In this document: piece by piece, positions 47,301-54,607 of the stretch
How the letters are laid out: each line of letters opens with the position of its first letter
Numbering within the stretch: the first letter of the stretch is position 1
Assembly (NCBI RefSeq): GCF_036170895.1
Contig: NZ_CP108036.1
Location: 8,434,533 to 8,498,532, forward strand
Length of the DNA stretch: 64,000 bases
Origin: Streptomyces erythrochromogenes
GTDB taxonomy: Bacteria; Actinomycetota; Actinomycetes; Streptomycetales; Streptomycetaceae
Direction: 5' to 3'
Made by a program: the position numbers and the translations under genes
Notes under the pieces: generated by a model
Told to the model about the DNA's origin: nothing
The model's input: only the letters and a program-made list of their open reading frames with translations
Database searches by the model: none

Positions 47301-48875
47301 GGAAACGACGACAACACCACCGCCCTGACCCACATCGGCGCCCGCGAGTACGAACCGGCCACGGGCCGATTCATGTCCGTCGACCCGGTCATCGACATCA
47401 CCGACCCGCTCCAAATGAACGGGTACACCTACTCCAACGGCAACCCGATCTCCAACGCCGACCCGAGCGGCCTCAAGTACTTCGCAGGCCACGACGACCC
47501 GGGCTTCCAGTCCTCCCCGCAGAACGTCGTCCAAGCCGCAGACCGGTACGTCCGCGGATACGGCAACACCAAGGGCAACGGAGGAGGCCCCAAGAACAAG
47601 GGCAAAGACTGCGGCATCTTTTCCAAGTGCAACCTGAAGAAGACCGTCAAGAACGTCAACAAGTTCTGGAACGAGAACAAGGTGATGATCGTCTCGATCA
47701 CCACCGAAATCGTCGTCGGCACCGCCTGCGTGGCCACAGCAGCAGCCGTCGGCGTCGGCACCGGCGGAGCCGGATTCGCTCTAGCCGCCGGCTGCGGAGC
47801 CCTCGCAGGAGCCGCAGGCGCTGCCGTGGCGAACGCGATGGACGACAAAGCCGACCACAGCACCATGGGCGTCCTCTCCGACATGGCCGAAGGCGCACTC
47901 TGGGGCGCAGCAGGAGGTGCAGCAGGCGCAGTCGCGGCACCCGTCCTCAAGGCCGCTGGCGGTGCCCTCAAGAATGCAGCAAGTAAGCTGCGCCCCGGTG
48001 GGGGTTCTTGTCCTATCCCCAATAGCTTCGCCACCGGGACGCACGTCCTCATGGCCGACGGCACCAGTAAGCCGATTGAAGATCTCGAGATCGGCGAACA
48101 GGTGCTGGCCACCGACCCGGATACGGGTGAAACCGTCGCGAAGGATGTGACCGCCACCATTCTCGGCGCCGGGTCCAAGGACCTCGTCGAGATCACGGTC
48201 GAGACAGACCGTATCCCTGACACCGCACCAAGCGTTATAACGGCCACAGACAAGCACCCGTTCTGGGTTGTCGACCTCGCTGAGTGGGTGGACGCAGCTG
48301 AGCTTCAGTCGGGACAGTGGCTCCGCACAAGCAGTGGCACGCATGTCCAGGTCGCATCGCTCAAAAAGTCGACGACCAAGCAAGCGATCGTCCATAACCT
48401 CACCGTCGCAGACCTGCACACGTACTATGTGCTTGCGGGCGTGACTTCGGTCCTCGTTCACAACTGCGGAGGAAGCAATGTAGGTGGGACGCACGGAAGC
48501 CTGAGGCCTGCAAATCAGCCAGGCTTCTCGGGACCCCAAGAAATAAATCACATGCCGCAACACGCCTCTACTCCTCTGTCCTACAGTCGAGGCCCAGCTA
48601 TCCGGATGGATAGGGTCGACCACCGACAGGTATGGTCGACCGGATCGGGGGCCCGGCCGGAGCCCAAGGCGTGGAGAATGATGCAGACGGATCTCGTGAA
48701 TTCCGGCCGTATCGATCAGGCAATGCAGAACGACATTAACGATGTCATAACACGCTTCCCTGGAAAGTACAACAACGCCATTGGAGATATGATCGGCGCA
48801 CTCGCAGGTAACGCCGACTATCAGGCCGCGCGTGGCATCCCACAAACCGTCCATGTGCAATTGACCCTGTGGTAG
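41319..48875 (+). CDS. Giant secreted YD-repeat toxin with ricin-type lectin, HINT protease and histidine-rich tip
   Basis: About 2,518 aa from ATG 41319 (GGGGGG site upstream). The signal helix ITLSVVLVATLLPSQAWA precedes a SpvB/TcdB-like head (IAFSYSSQAVDG, GWDYEPGYVERRY). YD repeats follow (TTEYDTLGR-type). A ricin-type beta-trefoil (about residues 1750-1875, GKCLDVDSTATPNAAG, CNESKAQQWRLTGG) interrupts the YD array. The RHS core ends with REYEPATGRFMSVDPVI. A hydrophobic Gly/Ala segment precedes a HINT domain from Cys2231 (FATGTHVLMADGTSKPIEDL) to VHNC2383, which should cleave off the last 135 residues. That tip has EINHMP, MDRVDHRQVWSTGSG and helical QNDINDVITRFPGKY. Likely an interbacterial toxin; the tip's activity is unknown, possibly an HNH-like nuclease. 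Confidence 0.88.
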   Translation: MSPLSANNFRLPGNRKARAARARLAGRAGITLSVVLVATLLPSQAWAAPPGDRSGVTLPKLQTDRPIKLNQAAAAQMNDWEPTPVARPPKYAAKAVEPPTPDSVPVPLSGSALVQVPNLPVKIGKAAGASADPSGTWTVTLDAREASEADDIDGALIVVTPPADSTTVTPVDVQLDYTKFKDLYGTGWASRLKFRQLPACFLQKPVQEGCSPADSREVPTINDPSTRTVKATVDPGSSFGEGLRTMAVTGGGGPVVLAASDSGSGMAGSYKATSLSPSGSWTAGNSGGGFSWTYPLTVPAPPAGPSPKIAFSYSSQAVDGKTSVANSQASWIGDGWDYEPGYVERRYRSCSDDVEANPTGANNSNATDKKKGDLCWAGPGDNVVMSLGGSTTELVHDTATGKWIPANDDGSRVELKTDTSETNGARGGEHWVVTTRDGTRYFFGRHDVDGPGGNRPVTNSVLTVPVFGNHPGEPCNAAAFADSSCSKQTAWRWNLDYVEDVHGNAMIIDWAREDGRYAKNEKFKTPVTYHRAGYPTQITYGLHNTNLSGAPAAKIEFTVDERCLEETKCALGNFESKNYGDKQYWWDTPSTLHCKAGSACYVGSPTFWTRKRLAAVTTKAQRTTGSTGLSLVDTWSLSHYFPKQRTDTSPPLWLDSIRRTGFSTKLDSGGAQLSESLPLVSFRPNGKDMPNRVKDGAQDPRPDFDRLRIENIATETGGDIHVTYSDPCSVSEPRPQPEANTSRCYPVRWSPDSSLENPPLAWFNKYVVTEVTERDRVALQPDVTTKYDYKDGGAWAKDTDEFSKPTMRTYSQWRGYATVITTRGITTTGAYDATQQSESRARYFRGMSGDAGRDKITIKDSNGADIAEDLPQYQGIAAETTTYTKAGEGGSPLSRTVTYPWSHQSGERARPNNTTLYAYRSGTARTDDIQWLSNGSTRTVRKTHTFDASYGLVQTVQSEVATPNGTGGEQLSDQTCASTDYVHNTTAHLIGLAAGVRTTAGDCSQKATGALISNTRNSYDALNAFGAAPSKGLVYQAETNDAAGPGWITTARTEYDTLGRPTKAIDALNNPVTTVYSPPTGPAFTVTSTNALGHTSTTKNDPGRGVPLEEADANGRKVTTAYDALGRTTDVWTPSQNPGSDKPAHTFAYEIKEHAPPTVTSATLQDDGTYKQSIEIYDGLLRPRQVQTDALGGGRLINDTLYNGNGTVRRTNNSYLADNKPEKKIFIPESDTAVPNSTQVAYDGVGRAVRTTTFHGGDAKDSSTVEYGGEWTRSRTGMSADGTTPLKGSRAVKTNTDALGRTTQVEHYTTTNVGGASNKTSYTYDLRNKLTKVTDTTGINTWSYTYDARGRMTASDDPDTGQTTFTYNNLDQQTSVTNSAGQAQFTTYDVLGRKTELRDNSASGPKVATWTYDSLANAKGKPVASIRWVGATPVTSEVTGYDSEYRPTGSKITIPEITGTSDSPGTKGLAGTYNYTTTYTPTGKVQSTTLPATPGGLAAEKLITRYNADGMPQTMSGLAWYTAETIYSPFGEVLRTASGSAPNRVWTTNSFNPNTGRLSGTENHRETAPNLLSATTYTYDAVGNPTSITDTRPGADAQLPPTPDRQCFTYDALGQLVKAWTGKTDQCTEPTDLDPTHATAGPDGDGYWQEYQFDAIGNRTQLLDKDPSNGSTREKTTYTYGIDTGGGNKKQPHALAQAAKTTTKPGLTVNSLTTYAYDTLGNTTTRRIDGDTQNLTWDPRSKLTSASSPGIGAVAVTGLAGKCLDVDSTATPNAAGALPVQLLTCNESKAQQWRLTGGTVQALGKCLTAEGGEAVLKPCDPSNDAQKFTHRADKTLHSTKAQACVTVPNDNPAEGNDLDIYTCVAGAAAQQWTFSNTGTQYLYDASGNRLVEETGSSRTLYLGEAEITVNKAGQAMDAVRYYNSPGAPTTVRRTNGKTTGHSLSAQLTDHHNTATTSVEQATGQTVTRRKSDPYGNPRGTQPGNWPGSRTFLGTGNDDNTTALTHIGAREYEPATGRFMSVDPVIDITDPLQMNGYTYSNGNPISNADPSGLKYFAGHDDPGFQSSPQNVVQAADRYVRGYGNTKGNGGGPKNKGKDCGIFSKCNLKKTVKNVNKFWNENKVMIVSITTEIVVGTACVATAAAVGVGTGGAGFALAAGCGALAGAAGAAVANAMDDKADHSTMGVLSDMAEGALWGAAGGAAGAVAAPVLKAAGGALKNAASKLRPGGGSCPIPNSFATGTHVLMADGTSKPIEDLEIGEQVLATDPDTGETVAKDVTATILGAGSKDLVEITVETDRIPDTAPSVITATDKHPFWVVDLAEWVDAAELQSGQWLRTSSGTHVQVASLKKSTTKQAIVHNLTVADLHTYYVLAGVTSVLVHNCGGSNVGGTHGSLRPANQPGFSGPQEINHMPQHASTPLSYSRGPAIRMDRVDHRQVWSTGSGARPEPKAWRMMQTDLVNSGRIDQAMQNDINDVITRFPGKYNNAIGDMIGALAGNADYQAARGIPQTVHVQLTLW

Positions 48876-48904
48876 ACCGTAGAATCTGTGGTTTGGAGGA
48901 CTAA

Positions 48905-49360
48905 GTGGTAATTGAGCTCGACCCCCCTAGAGGGGTGGCTGGCCTGCAGATCGGCATGTCCATTGAAGCGGCAGAGCAATCCCTCCGAGAGATTCCGGGG
49001 TTCGTTCCGCCGGTCCCGGGCGAGTCGAGGAACCGGGGGTTTGCGCACTATGAATCCGAGCTTTCGATTTCTGTCGATTTTGACTCGCTCGGAGTGGTGC
49101 GCGCCATTGAACTGTTTCGCCCCGAAAAGGATGTGCAGGTAGTCTTCCGCGGCGTGAACCTCTTCGCGGAGAGTGCAAATACTGTCATCTCGCAACTTGC
49201 CGAGATGTTCCATGTCGAGATCGAAGATGGCGGCTTGAATATCACGGCCCCGAGTGTATTTATCGGACTGTGGAGAAGCGTGCTTCCGGAAGATTCAGGG
49301 GGCGAAGAGGGGTGGCACTTCGAATCGGTCATTATTGCCGCACCTGGATACGGGTCGTAG
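48905..49360 (+). CDS. Candidate immunity protein of the HINT-type toxin
   Basis: A 151-aa protein from GTG 48905 behind TTGGAGGAC, 29 bp after the toxin stop. It is acidic, soluble and mixed alpha/beta: GVAGLQIGMSIEAAEQSLRE, FGLWRSVLP-like end. Codon use is less GC-rich than the neighbours (many A/T-ending codons), like the toxin tip itself, so tip and immunity were probably acquired together. A perfect terminator follows. Family unknown; the role is inferred from position. Confidence 0.7.
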   Translation: MVIELDPPRGVAGLQIGMSIEAAEQSLREIPGFVPPVPGESRNRGFAHYESELSISVDFDSLGVVRAIELFRPEKDVQVVFRGVNLFAESANTVISQLAEMFHVEIEDGGLNITAPSVFIGLWRSVLPEDSGGEEGWHFESVIIAAPGYGS

Positions 49361-49522
49361 TCGTGCTTTCTGTCGTCTGTGTCGCGCGGTAAGGCGGGGC
49401 GCGTCAAGGTACACGCTGAACCTCCGGAAATCACGCGAAACCCTGCTCGACTTCCTCGATGGCGATAGCGAAGTCGGGTATGTTGCGGGCGAGGCTCCAC
49501 GTGCTGTGACGGCAGTAATCGA

Positions 49523-49567
49523 CGGCAACGGCGGCGAACACACTCATTGTGTTCGCCGCCGTTGCCG
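49523..49567 (+). terminator. Perfect 20-bp-stem terminator
   Basis: Arms 49523-49542 and 49548-49567 are exact reverse complements around a 5-base loop (CTCAT). It closes the toxin/immunity transcription unit about 160 bp after the stop codon. Confidence 0.85.
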
Positions 49568-49979
49568 TGGGTGCGTCAGTTGCAATGAAGGAGCTGCCGA
49601 GTGCGGCCATGGCCTCACTCCAGAGGTGGGGGCGACCTGGAAGGCAGTCCCGAAGGTCCGCACCAAAGGGGTGCCCTCACTTTTCCCGTCCCCACCGGCG
49701 ATTTGGCTCGCGTATGCCTTCTCTCCTCAGTCCGTTTGGGTCGGCCAGGGGATGGGCTGTTCAGAGTTTCTTTGCTTGATCAAGGCGGCCCGCTGTTGCG
49801 GCCCGCGCGCGCTCCGGTCCCTCGGGGCCGCCGCGCGCTCCTGTCTCCGCCCCGCTTGCCGGCGGCCCCGCCGGTCCGGGCGCGCAACACCACCAGCAGG
49901 CACTGTTCTGGGGCTCTGCCCCCGGCCCCGGCCCTCTCTCCGAGGGGGAGGAGGCCGAATGGGGTGCGGCTCCGTCGTG
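49568..49979. other. GC-rich region without a gene
   Basis: No convincing coding frame is seen. From about 49780 to 49960 the sequence is very GC-rich, with many short inverted runs (GGCCCGC, GCGGCCCC), the type of spacer often seen beside mobile genes in Streptomyces. Confidence 0.4.
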
Positions 49980-50666
49980 GTGATGGGTGGTCGGGTCGCG
50001 GGAGGGGTCCCTCGCCGGCCGGTCACCGAAGGCGTACCAGACCTGGAAGCCTTCCTCGCCCTGAACCCTGCCCGCAGGGCGTCCTGGCTGGCTGGCCTGC
50101 GCCAGTTCTTCGCCCACGCCCACCACACCGGAGCCGTCCTCCACAACCCCGCCAGCCCCCTCGACGCCCCACAGGCCCGCGGTTTCCGCGGCACCGTGCT
50201 CACCCTCGACCAGCAACGCACCCTCTACCACCGCTGGAACAGCCCCGGCGAGACACACCCGCACGAAGCGTTCATCGGCCTGGCCGCCCTCCTCCACGCG
50301 GCAACAACGACGGAACTGAGCCTCCTCACCCTCGACCGCCTCACCCCCGCCCGCTACGCAGTCCGCTTTCCCGGACGCACCCTCGACCTCACACTCGATG
50401 AGGCGACGTGGAAGGCGCTGACAGCCTGCCTCCGCCACCGCGCCTCGCTGCGCACAGACAACCCGCACATCCTCGTGACACGCCTGACCAGAACCACCCG
50501 AGAACCAGCCGGCGCGGCCCACATCCGCGACAGCCTCGCCCCGGTCGGCCTGCTGCCGCGCATCCTGCGCTCCACCCGACTGCTCACCCTCGCCGCCGAA
50601 CTCGACATCAAACAGCTCACCGCGGCCCTGGGCATGTCGTACAACGGGGCAGCCCACTACGTGTAA
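49980..50666 (+). pseudogene. Truncated integrase/tyrosine-recombinase-like protein
   Basis: The frame ending at 50666 reads SWLAGLRQFFAHAHHTGAVL, NPASPLDAPQARGFRGTVLT, TLYHRWNSPG, LAALLHAATTTELSLLTLDR and AAELDIKQLTAALGMSYNGA. The layout resembles the core-binding and catalytic regions of degenerate actinobacterial site-specific integrases. The expected R...HxxR...Y residues are not complete: the early Arg and the HxxR are not evident. No proper N-terminus exists, so this is a remnant and its class is an inference. Confidence 0.5.
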
Positions 50667-50688
50667 CCCGTGCCAGTGCCGGAGGCCG

Positions 50689-50790
50689 CTACCGCGCCCA
50701 GGCGATGCCGAGGTCGGCGAGGGCTGCGCGCTGTGTCCGGTCGAGCTTGCGCGCCTGCTTTTGGCGTTGGTGGGGCCCTCTTACTCCCCC
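50689..50790 (-). pseudogene. C-terminal tip of a second telomere-type helicase
   Basis: The minus strand reads QRQKQARKLDRTQRAALADL, GIAWAR, stop (50689-50691). The intact helicase at 60.7 kb ends RRGKLDQTQLAALAKLGIHW, AQ, stop. The match in sequence and position of the stop shows that the end of a related helicase-associated-domain protein was left here. Nothing of its upstream part is present. Confidence 0.6.
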
Positions 50791-50960
50791 CGCCCGGTGG
50801 CCGGAACCGTTGGAGCTGGACCGCGGACGCACCATGACCGGGCCTCAGCTAGCCGACGGCGACCCATGCGCTCTGGCTCGCAAGCAGCTGCTGTAAACCG
50901 ATGCCGTTCGTGCCGGTTGGCCTGACAACATCAGGTGAGGCTTCAACCAGACGAGGACCG

Positions 50961-51797
50961 ATGGCCAACTTTCAATTCGGCTCGAACAGTTACAACATCA
51001 ACATTCGGGCGCAGCAGCACGTCAACCTCTACCAGGGATGGGACGTACACCGGCTTGCCCTGACCTTCGAGGTTCACCCCCATGGCGGCTACGCCGAGGA
51101 CGCTCCGTACCTCGTCTCGGGCTCGCTGTGGACGCACGACATGCCCAGCCCCGCGAGCTGGATCGGAGACCTTCATGCCGCGTCGGGACCGATCGGACTG
51201 AAGCCGTTCGGGACCGTGCTCACACTTCACACGACTGTCACGGACCAGCAACTGCGCGGCCTGGAGAAGATGAGGGCGGGCACCGACCTGGTGCTGCGCG
51301 CTGACCTCACCCTGACCGCACTGGCGGAGGCCAAGACCTGGCCTGTCGCCTCCGGCCAGGAGGTCATACGCATCCCGCACGCAGCGTGGAGCAACGCGAT
51401 CGCTCAGCTCGACGCCGGCGCCTTCGTTGACGTCCTCGTTTCGATCACTGAGGTCGAGGCTCGTGCGACTGCAGCCCGTCGTGTTCGTGAGGCGAAGACT
51501 GCGATCCGAGACGGTCGCTACGAGCACGCCGTTGCCCTCGCACGCGCGGCCCTCGATCCTGTACGCGAGGCTTGCAACACCCAGAACGTGTCCAGCCAGG
51601 CCCTGAAGAAGAACGCCAAGGACCGCGACCAGGCGGAGCGCTGGGCGGTGCTCACCCAGAGTGCCTTCGCGCTCTTCAGCGGCGCCCCGCACGACGATGC
51701 AGGCACGACAGAGCACTTCACGTGGACGCGGGCCGACGCTGTCGCGGCTGTCGCCACCGCCGCCAGCCTGCTCGCCCGGCTAGAAGACCTTCCGTAG
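50961..51797 (+). CDS. Hypothetical protein of the defence island, 278 aa
   Basis: The ATG at 50961 follows ACGAGGACC. The N-terminal half is beta-rich (NINIRAQQHVNLYQGWDVHR, LALTFEVHPHGGYAEDAPYL). From about residue 165 it is helical: ATAARRVREAKTAIRDGRYE, KDRDQAERWAVLTQSAFALF, DAVAAVATAASLLARLEDL. The helical part has the look of HEPN or abortive-infection-type bundles, but no RxxxxH motif is certain. It stands alone, followed by three hairpins. Function not recognised. Confidence 0.6.
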   Translation: MANFQFGSNSYNINIRAQQHVNLYQGWDVHRLALTFEVHPHGGYAEDAPYLVSGSLWTHDMPSPASWIGDLHAASGPIGLKPFGTVLTLHTTVTDQQLRGLEKMRAGTDLVLRADLTLTALAEAKTWPVASGQEVIRIPHAAWSNAIAQLDAGAFVDVLVSITEVEARATAARRVREAKTAIRDGRYEHAVALARAALDPVREACNTQNVSSQALKKNAKDRDQAERWAVLTQSAFALFSGAPHDDAGTTEHFTWTRADAVAAVATAASLLARLEDLP

Positions 51798-52414
51798 GTT
51801 GCTTCGCGCACCCCCGAAGGGGGTTACCGCCTTCGGCCGTGGGGTCCGCGGCCGGCCCCTGAGCTCCCGGTACGGCCGGGCTGGCCGCACACCCTTCCAA
51901 ACCTCCCAGGCGGTGCTGTCCGCTTCGCCGCCTCCGGCGGCCTGACCGCATAGGTGGGGCGCTGTGAACACGCGGGGGACGGGCGTACACCGGCTCACGG
52001 GGCGTTGCCCGGGCTGGGGAAGGCGATCGGGTACGAGACCGTCGGTACCACGGCCGGCGTGTCCCACCCGGGCCACTTCACCGGATGCACCGTCGACTGC
52101 GGCTCCGGAACCTGTCTCACCGGGGCAGCACCGCTCATCGGCTTGCTGCTGAGGCCCCCAGCACGAACATGACGAGCAGGCCGACCTGTGTGCTGGAACC
52201 GGCACGATTCCGCCAGTGCGCCCGCACAACCGCCCCGTTCCGTAAGGCGCACTTGTCCTGGTGGAGTGGGCTATTGATGGGCGAAGCTGTTCAGCACCTT
52301 TGCTGCGCGGTCGTGACGGCTCGGACGGTTTGCTCGCCTCTTCATCGAAGTGATCGACCTGCTGCTTCAGTACCCCTTACGCTGCGTGCTTGGAGAGCGC
52401 GGGCTGGGGGGCAT
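51798..52414. other. 617-bp spacer with hairpins and no supported gene
   Basis: The first 150 bp hold three hairpins listed separately. Beyond them several open frames exist but none reads like a protein. The last bases carry GGGGGGC before the ATG of the kinase fusion at 52415. Confidence 0.5.
51810..51941. repeat. Cluster of three short hairpins
   Basis: ACCCCC-GAA-GGGGGT (51810-51824); an 11-bp stem with one mismatch (51848-51858 and 51878-51888); and GCCGCC-TCC-GGCGGC (51927-51941). The first has the same GAA-loop form as a hairpin in the right-end palindrome array. The first may also end the transcript of the 278-aa gene. Confidence 0.65.
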
Positions 52415-54601
52415 ATGGCAGATCCGATTGCGATCGGCACTCGGAACGATTCTGGCTCGGCTGTGCTCCGGGGGTATGAGTACCAGACTCATGTGACGGC
52501 ACTCTCCGTTCTGGAGATGCTGGCTGACCAGCACGTCCAGCACGTGACGTGTGAGCACATCGGGGACGTGATCGTTGCCCGCAGCGCCGCAGGGCAGGCC
52601 AGCGGCGGTCTGTTCTGGGAGTTCCAGGCGATCAGGGCTAGAAGCTCCACCAGGCCGTGGAGGCTCGGAGAGGTAGCCAAGGGACCGCTGAAGCAGCTGT
52701 GGCACTCCTATGAGGCGGTGAGGGGACAGAAGCTCTCCTACGGGCTTACGGCTGTCCTGGAAGGCTCCCTCCATCCTGCTGACCCTCTCGTTGCGGCTCT
52801 TGCCCATGGGGAAGGCGCGCAGCACGAACAGTGCCTGCAACGGGTGGCAACCCATCTGAGCGCTGGCATCCAGGAGGTTTCTGGCTTCTTGGACCTGGTA
52901 CGCGTCCAGGAGCTGCCTGGAGACATCGAGTCGCGGAACCTCGACTTCCTCCACGAACTGGCTCCGTCTTTGACCGGTGCGGAGATCACCAACCTCTACA
53001 CCGAGCTGGTTCGTCGTGTCAGGGCGGCAATGCAAGGTCGCCTGGAGTCTTGGTGGGATGACGCGGCAGGAGTGCAAGGTCTGTCGACAGGAGAGTTGGG
53101 CAAACGGATCGGGCCGAGGGCTGTCGCCGACATCCGGCAGCGTCTGTATCGTCCGGACCACGTGCGGGCTGACGACTCGGATCGCTTCAGCGGCGATGCA
53201 CCGGCGCCGGTCCACGGGCCCCGTGGCTCGGCTCCGTACGATGCTCGCGGTATGCGAGGGGACTACGCCTGCGAGAAACACCCCTTCCATCGCCAAGAGG
53301 ACGGCATGGCTGACGTCTTCCACGCGACCCACAAGCCAACGGGCACACCCGTGGTCCTCAAGAAGCTGCGCGACAAGCACCCGCCCCTTCACAAGGTTGC
53401 CCGGATGACCCGTGAGATTGAGGTTGGCCGTCTCCTGAGCGAGCACCCGAACGCGATGCCGGTCTGGGACGCGGACGCGGACTGCAAGTGGTTCGTCATG
53501 CCGAAGGCGCAGACCGTCGCAACGCAGTGTCTCGACGAACTGAAGGATCCGGCTGCGCTGCGGGATCTCGTGGAGAGCGTGTGCTCGGCTCTGGCGGCTG
53601 CCCACGGCATGCAGGCATCAGCCTCCGAACACGGGTGGGTGCACCGGGACATCAAGCCGTCTAACGTGCTCCGGCTTGACGGGAGATGGGTTCTGGCTGA
53701 CTGGGGCATTGCCCGCCGTCCGCCTGGCCAGACCACCCATCCGCAGCGCACGAGGGTCGGGGTAAGCATGGGCTCGGCGGGCTTTGCCGCCCCCGAGCTG
53801 AGCAACGACGCGCACAGCGCTGGCCCGCCGACCGACATCTACAGTCTGGGGCAGTTGATCGGCTGGGCGGTCACAGGCAGGGATCCACTGCAGAACGTTG
53901 CTCTCATCCCGGAGTCGGGGCCCTGGCGTGCGGTTGTTCGGGAGGCGACGCGCACGGACCCCAGGAGACGGCCGGCAACGGTGCGAGCGTTCCTTGATCT
54001 CATAGCCCAGGAGATCGACACACCTCCCATTCCGCCCGTAGTACAGGCCGCGGCACTCCGTGACTCCCTGAACGCTGGAGAACCGAACGCCCCCGAGGAA
54101 CTGGTGGTCCTGGCCGCCGCCCACCCTGACGACGCTGCCCTGTACTGCGACGTACTCCTTGCCATCGACCCCGAGGTGCTCATACCGGCACTGATGGCCG
54201 ACATCCCTCGGGCACTCGAGATCGTCCAGGCAATGCCCGAGCTTCTGGACACACACCGCTCACCGGAGCGCGGGGAAGTCGACGCCCTGATCCTGTGGCT
54301 GTTCACCGTCGCACGCTACGCCGCTGATGCAGGCCGGCTGCACCTGCTGGAGGAAAGCTGCAATGGTGCGTTTAGCTGGGACGCTGCGTGGGACCAGTGG
54401 AGACCGCAGGACAAGATCAGGCCCTGGCTTCGTACGCTGACCGGGGATGCTGCCGGCTCGGTCGCTGGAGCTCTGCGCGATCATCCCGACTGTGCCCGTC
54501 ACTTCTCCTCACTCGCGAACGAGTTGGGAGTTGATCACAGGATCCGATCAGCAGTTTCGTCACCGTCTCGGGGTTCGGCCACAACTGCTGGGGTGAGGTA
54601 G
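52415..54601 (+). CDS. Fusion of a Cap4/DUF4297-like nuclease domain with a Ser/Thr protein kinase
   Basis: A 728-aa protein. The ATG at 52415 follows GGGGGGC. Residues 10-280 resemble Cap4-type dsDNA nuclease domains: RGYEYQTHVTALSVLEML, CEHIGDVIV (D51) and LFWEFQAIRARSS (E69, Q71). The usual Lys of E-x-Q-x-K is replaced (QAIR), so cutting activity is uncertain. A Hanks-type kinase follows: VVLKK (K316/K317), WVHRDIKPSNV (D412), LADWGIA (D429, DWG for DFG), GFAAPELS and DIYSLGQLIGWAVTG. After the kinase (from about 530) comes an all-helical domain of 200 residues. It is convergent with the ABC-3C operon, 6 bp away. A phage-sensing kinase or kinase-regulated nuclease is a reasonable inference. 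I know of no exact described match. Confidence 0.75.
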   Translation: MADPIAIGTRNDSGSAVLRGYEYQTHVTALSVLEMLADQHVQHVTCEHIGDVIVARSAAGQASGGLFWEFQAIRARSSTRPWRLGEVAKGPLKQLWHSYEAVRGQKLSYGLTAVLEGSLHPADPLVAALAHGEGAQHEQCLQRVATHLSAGIQEVSGFLDLVRVQELPGDIESRNLDFLHELAPSLTGAEITNLYTELVRRVRAAMQGRLESWWDDAAGVQGLSTGELGKRIGPRAVADIRQRLYRPDHVRADDSDRFSGDAPAPVHGPRGSAPYDARGMRGDYACEKHPFHRQEDGMADVFHATHKPTGTPVVLKKLRDKHPPLHKVARMTREIEVGRLLSEHPNAMPVWDADADCKWFVMPKAQTVATQCLDELKDPAALRDLVESVCSALAAAHGMQASASEHGWVHRDIKPSNVLRLDGRWVLADWGIARRPPGQTTHPQRTRVGVSMGSAGFAAPELSNDAHSAGPPTDIYSLGQLIGWAVTGRDPLQNVALIPESGPWRAVVREATRTDPRRRPATVRAFLDLIAQEIDTPPIPPVVQAAALRDSLNAGEPNAPEELVVLAAAHPDDAALYCDVLLAIDPEVLIPALMADIPRALEIVQAMPELLDTHRSPERGEVDALILWLFTVARYAADAGRLHLLEESCNGAFSWDAAWDQWRPQDKIRPWLRTLTGDAAGSVAGALRDHPDCARHFSSLANELGVDHRIRSAVSSPSRGSATTAGVR

Positions 54602-54607
54602 GAACGG

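Noticed and set aside
41319..48875. A true self-splicing intein inside the toxin
   Set aside because: The HINT domain sits just before the variable tip with no downstream extein of conserved function; this is the pretoxin-HINT arrangement for cleavage, not splicing.
49980..50666. A functional phage integrase
   Set aside because: The catalytic Arg and HxxR are not evident and there is no N-terminal domain, so only a remnant can be claimed.
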